DNA of 64,000 nt, from contig OZ012700.1 in the NCBI GenBank assembly GCA_963942565.1, positions 1,656,795-1,720,794 on the forward strand, written 5' to 3'. Position 1 is the stretch's first letter, and the number at the start of each line of letters is the position of its first letter. Below the pieces are notes generated by a model. The model ran no database searches, was not told the origin of the DNA, and saw only the letters and a program-made list of their open reading frames with translations. The DNA comes from Maea johnstoni. Its lineage: Eukaryota > Annelida > Polychaeta > Spionida > Magelonidae. Positions 59,471-64,000 of this stretch are shown piece after piece. The position numbers and the translations under genes are program-made.

Positions 59471-59669
59471 ACCATGAGAATGAGATCCTGCGGTGGAGAG
59501 GCCCCCTCCCCCCTTTTTTCATCAGGATAGGCCTTTAATACAAAGCCTCCACGTTTAAAATGGACCTATAATCTGGACCCTTGCATTCAAAATCATACTT
59601 TCTTGACCGAGTCTGGAGGTGTTCAAATGTTATAATACATGATAGACTTAGATTTCTGGTGCAAATCCT
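59471..59669. other. Junction between minisatellite and right arm
   Basis: Contains CATGAGAATGAGATCCTG (59473-59490), an 18-base exact match to the 82-bp minisatellite at 14978-14995. Otherwise nothing recognisable. Confidence 0.4.
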
Positions 59670-60863
59670 CCAATCATAGGAAATGATACCTGTATTCATA
59701 CCCTACACATTCATACCCTACAGAATATACACTAGGGTTTCTGACAACAGAAAAGATATCGCTAAGCTTGTATAACAGGCTTTTCAATTATTCTTTTAAT
59801 ATTTTTTAGCTCCCTCTTGCATAGATTTTTGGGGAAAAATCTTCCTAAAATAGAAAAAAGGGCCCAAGCTCAGATGAAATTTTGCAATCTACCACCAATT
59901 CCGAAAACCCATCAATTCCTTACCCCTCACCCTAAATCAAAATATCAAGAACATGGAAGTTTTTTGTAAACGTAATGATGCCCCTAGATGTGTCGTTTGA
60001 AGGTAAATCATACAAAATAAGAAAATTACCATTTTTCTCTGTTTTTCATTATTTCTTAGCCCCCGTTGCCATGGCAACCACTGAAACTAGCATAACTACC
60101 TATGAATGAAATTCCTCAGGCAAGAGCTTTAATTTGATAGCACATATGCTATGATCGGACACTGACATGGAAAACCGACACATGATGCAAATTAACATAC
60201 AAAAAAGTGGCAAACTCACACGAAAATGCTGATTAGGAGGCTAAAACTAAAAGTTTAGCTTGGTGTCTGTCATTTCAAGAGCCAGCACCCTATAATTAGG
60301 CTAGAAACACTGGTTAGCGACTTTTAACAAAAGATGCCTCAACAGCCTTAAATAAGCCCTTTTCTGGATTTTGCACCTAACTATAATGTAGCTACGGTCT
60401 GCTGCAAGCTGTAAAACTCGCAGCCAGCACACAACCAGACAGGGCTTGACAAGCCCTGCTTGATGAAATGATTACCCATATCCAAGTTCAGCCTACACAT
60501 AACAGGTTCCTGTCAAGCCCTGACAGCCCTAGATGGCGAAAACCTGCACCACAGTTCGTTGTGACAGTATGTCATATCCCTCGGGGCTCTGCATTGTAAC
60601 TGGTGAGGTGTATTCAGATAGGGCCCCATTGAAAGAGGTTATGCTCTTGCATACACACTCGCAATATCTGGGTACCCAAGTTAAAAAACCCTGTGTTCTG
60701 CTTGCGGAGACAAACTAATCAAACCTAACTAGAGCACTGAGATAACCAGTTAGAATATAGATAAGGATAATTAATATCACATCAATAAATGTATGAAACA
60801 AATAAAAGCATTCAACTAGAGACATGTTAACAATGAAGCGCTAAATTTAAAAAAAAGTAGCAG

Positions 60864-60938
60864 CCTCTGGGAATCGAACCTGTGACGACAGATTGAGAAG
60901 CTAACTCTCTAACCACTAGACCATCGGAATCATAGTGT
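60864..60938 (-). other. tRNA-like module R1
   Basis: On the minus strand: A-box TGGTCTAGTGG (60923-60913) and B-box GGTTCGATTCC (60880-60870). Confidence 0.6.
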
Positions 60939-62214
60939 AAAGATCTGAAATTGGAGAGATGTTTTCGGTTGACAGTCAATACTTTAGAGTAAATCAACAT
61001 TTCCTTCATGTATGTTAACTTTTGAAGGTTCCAATGCAGATTCATTTGAAAAGTCTGTTGAAACCTCCCCTAACAAATCAAGAAGACTAGATTTCTAAAC
61101 TAAACCATGAATGTATTGGATATGTAACATGGTAAGGGTGGACACACGCCACACAGGACACCCATCAACTCAGTGCTATCATACTGCGCATGGATCCTTA
61201 CTGCACTAACATTTTTTACTCATCCTGCAGCCTTAAGCGCCCTTCCGCAACACTTGCCTTCCCCCTTCTTTGCAATTGTACTGTCTTCCGAGTAACTCTT
61301 TCAACGGGGCCCTATATGGGTCCTTCAGTATCATTAAATGAGTTTAGGGTGATATTTTATTGCAGCAAGATCATCACCACTAAATGGTGTATTTGGCTGG
61401 CCCCTAAGCATGGATATCAAAACAAAAGATTGCACATGAGGAGTGGTCACCCGCCACGAATCTCGCCTAGCAGCTTCCTATTGTGGTATGACCACGAGAA
61501 CAAAGGGTAGGTCACTTTGGGCTCTCCATATTATATTGGTCCAAAACAACATGGGTGTCTACTTCGACCATGCAGATTCCTTCGAGATAGACCATTTTGA
61601 CCAATATTTTCATCTCATTTTTTTGGCTGAAAGTGAATAACTAAAAGTTCTTCGAAGCCGTTGTTTTAGAATATAACAGATATGAATTTCCTCTAGGTGC
61701 AAGATCCTGTCATAAGTACCTCGTAATATGACATGACCTGAAAATCAGCATTAACTGGGTAAACCACGTGCTGGTAGTAATCTTGAGGCATATGGGAACA
61801 TTCAAAAATATTTTTAACATACTCATCATGCAGATTCCCAGTTTAGGTAGGACCTTGCACCTTACCAAAGACATGAACGATCAAATGGTACAGTTTGGTT
61901 TTCAAGTAATGGGCGGGTCTTGACATTTTGCCGAAAAACGAAACACAGACAGATATGTGCGTAAAGGGTGCCATATCAACTCAAAATAGCAAGTTATTGA
62001 TAAGTTTAACATTGTTCTGTAACTATGAGATGTAAGCTATACAATAGCATGAGTGCCGTTGTCTATATTTAACTCAGTTTTCAGATATTCGAGTTTTAAA
62101 AATGACCTGGGTATCGGGTAGGGTTCTACCTTAAACATTTTCTAAGCTAAGTGTATCATGAAAGGAAAAGAGATCTTAACCAGAAACGTGTTATTCATGA
62201 AGAGCTAAAAAAAA

Positions 62215-62290
62215 ATACTCCCACAGAGATTCGAATCATTGGTGAGAGTTTTGTGAGCAGACTTACTAACCATTTGACCACTGATATCTC
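62215..62290 (-). other. tRNA-like module R2, decayed B-box
   Basis: On the minus strand: A-box TGGTCAAATGG (62280-62270). The B-box has decayed to TGATTCGAATC. Confidence 0.5.
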
Positions 62291-62637
62291 ACTGTGGTTT
62301 AGTGATAAAAGCAAACAATTATCCACTGGCTTGGGTTGATGATCAAGTCTTACTAATACATCTATATTTTCTTGATGTATGTGAATTATGGAAAGTTCCT
62401 ATGCAGATTCATTTGAAAAAGTCTATTGGAACCTCTCCTGCCGAATCAACAAGACTGCAGATGTCAACTTAACTATTGCCCTACGAAATGTATTGGATAC
62501 GTGACGTAGAAATGGGGAACTATCTGGGTCATTCAGTATCATTAAATGAGTTTAAACATTTTCTAAGCTAAGTGTATCTAGGAAAGAAAAGAGATTTAAC
62601 CAAAAACGTGTTAGTCATGAAGCACAAAAAGAAAATG

Positions 62638-62712
62638 TTACTCCCTGTGCTGAAATATTCTTGATCAGACTTCCTGACCATTACACCACAGATATCTCAC
62701 TGTGGTGACAGT
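62638..62712 (-). other. tRNA-like module R3, B-box deleted
   Basis: On the minus strand: A-box TGGTGTAATGG (62688-62678). The B-box region is deleted relative to L1, its positional partner. Confidence 0.5.
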
Positions 62713-63035
62713 GATAATAGCAAATAATTCTCCAATGGTCTGGGTTGATAGTCAACGCTTACTAATACATCTACATTTTTTGATGTATGTGAATTATTGA
62801 AGGTTCTTCTGCAGATTCATTTGGAAAAGTCTGTTGGGGCCTCTCCTGCCGAATCAAAAAGACTACAGATGTCAACTTAACTATTGCCCTATGAAATATA
62901 TTGGATACGTGACATAAAAACGGATGGATCATCCCATTCTCATTGTATAGGGTAATAATACTTGGCCTGCCATCTATTGTGTGAAATGAAATTTAAGTTT
63001 GCGATGTAGTCTTACCTTCTTGCTCTGAACGCTTC

Positions 63036-63161
<126 letters not shown>

Positions 63162-63402
63162 AAGAGATTTGTGCATGAAGGTACACTTGTATATTTGTTC
63201 TCAAACCTGACAACCTCCTGGGATGACATTTGCTATACTTGATGTTGTCAGGCATTATGTGCTCTAATGGCTGATTGATTGAATGGACGCGTGTTTCAAA
63301 AGCTTTACCCCATAAGCGACCTTAGAATTGAAGTTTTTGTGAGCAATAAACATTGCTTTTCTATTAATTTGAAGACAATTTTTTGTATTTGTTCTTTTTC
63401 AG

Positions 63403-63601
63403 CTGTGTCGTCGTTGGAGGCTAAGGCGAGCGGTAAGATTGGTGCTGTTACCATGGCGTTAATCCTTGGTACACAGATTATCGGTGTGATACTGGGGATT
63501 ATCTTTACTGTGGCTGTACATCCGGGCACTAACCTGGGAGGTGAAGTCCCTAAATCCAAAGGGAATACCAAATATGGAGATATCTTTGCAGACTTGTTAC
63601 G
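63403..63601 (+). CDS. SLC1A: EAAT/SLC1A glutamate transporter, second coding exon
   Basis: Acceptor GTTCTTTTTCAG before 63403 and donor GTGAGAA from 63602. It encodes (A)VSSLEAKASGKIGAVTMALI, then LGTQIIGVILGIIFTVAVHPG (transmembrane segment 3), then the short extracellular loop NLGGEVPKSKGNTKYGDIFADLLR. In EAATs the same order is seen: ALDSKASGKMG, TM3 ending IHPG, then a loop and FLDLIRN. It ends in phase 2 (CG of an Arg codon). The following exons lie outside the window. Confidence 0.9.
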
Positions 63602-64000
63602 GTGAGAATTCACGTATGCATCGGTGACACAAAGGGATTAGATATGGAAAAGTTTTTCTCTGATGTTCTAAATGGTTTTTTTATTGGTCTTGAAATGAGT
63701 TCCCTGAAATAATGATAGTGCATAAGTTCTTGTGTAGGCAATACATCTTACGAATGTTAAAAAGCATATTAAATTCCGCATTATATCGATGTGCAGACAT
63801 TCCGTCGCGAAAAATATTGGTTTACATTTTATCAGTTTCTCTTTATTGAAACATTCCAAAACCGTACCGTGCAAACGAAGGTTGCACTAAGTACTATTTA
63901 TTTGTACATCTGGAATATCCACTCGTTTTCCCTCAGTGTCTTGTCTTCATTTTCAAAGAGATGACTTTTTTATTGCATCTTGAATTACATATGCATCATC
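63602..64000 (+). other. Start of the next EAAT/SLC1A intron
   Basis: Begins GTGAGAATTC. No exon is recognised before the window ends. Confidence 0.6.

Larger units (their letters stand above)
59670..63035 (-). mobile_element. Right arm of the giant inverted-repeat structure
   Basis: Inverted copy of the left arm. 63035 back to 62520 matches 42040-42560; 62540-62100 matches the next unit; 61200-61330 matches 42965-43080; 60540-60790 and 59680-60530 match 44800-45870. Divergence is modest, with small indels. Unlike the left arm it lacks the second 1.4-kb tandem unit and the SINE. About 61340-62100 has no left counterpart that I can see and no gene. Confidence 0.75.

Noticed and set aside
58817-59477. 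Frames of 159-193 aa over the 18-bp minisatellite as a repetitive structural protein
   Set aside because: Several frames on both strands are equally open, with no start context, domain or splice signal.

Overview
The window looks like nuclear DNA of a marine or aquatic invertebrate animal, probably a bilaterian. The reasons are spliced exons with consensus GT/AG borders, an EAAT-type glutamate transporter, DCXR-type reductases, very long (TA)n tracts, and several animal transposon classes: CR1/L2-group and I-group LINEs, tRNA-derived SINEs, hAT, pogo-like and THAP elements, and a Polinton-like relic. I cannot name the species. One 200-base run of N (29604-29803) is an assembly gap.

Layout. 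0.1-6.2 kb holds part of a Polinton/Maverick-like element on the minus strand: a protein-primed-type PolB N-terminal/exonuclease region, a C2H2 zinc-finger protein, an unrecognised 317-aa protein, and a repeat block rich in TTCTATTG words. 6.2-9.8 kb has small inverted-end elements and microsatellites. 9.8-17.4 kb holds two pieces of a CR1/L2-type LINE on the minus strand, on either side of a block containing an intron-bearing hAT transposon, an 82-bp minisatellite and a SINE. 17.7-29.1 kb is a tandem cluster of three intronless DCXR-like short-chain dehydrogenase genes. They are the best host genes here besides the transporter. Copies of their flanks were duplicated with them. 31.2-33.6 kb is a THAP-domain repeat inside a GCGAT-rich array. 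34.5-41.4 kb is a (TATG)n region into which an intact CR1/L2-type LINE (1161-aa frame with a 2A-like motif) and a hAT-like non-autonomous element have inserted.

41.5-63.6 kb is one intron of an SLC1A/EAAT gene, with coding exons at 41487-41726 and 63403-63601 in matching phase. The intron is filled by a large inverted-repeat structure. Arms starting with the same sequence abut (TA)n at both outer ends (42040 inward and 63035 inward), carry repeated tRNA-like modules, and enclose an L2-type LINE with a 1372-bp internal tandem duplication. They also enclose a second THAP repeat that was itself hit by an I-type LINE (15-bp target duplication) and a pogo-like MITE; the LINE carries a further MITE. 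This layering lets the order of insertion be read directly.

Most of the window is therefore mobile DNA. The likely working host genes are the three reductases (cytosolic NADPH-dependent carbonyl/xylulose reduction) and the transporter. The element families also relate to each other: the SINE at 24.87-25.09 kb shares its 3' tail with the intact LINE at 34.7-39.2 kb, which suggests a parasite/partner pair.
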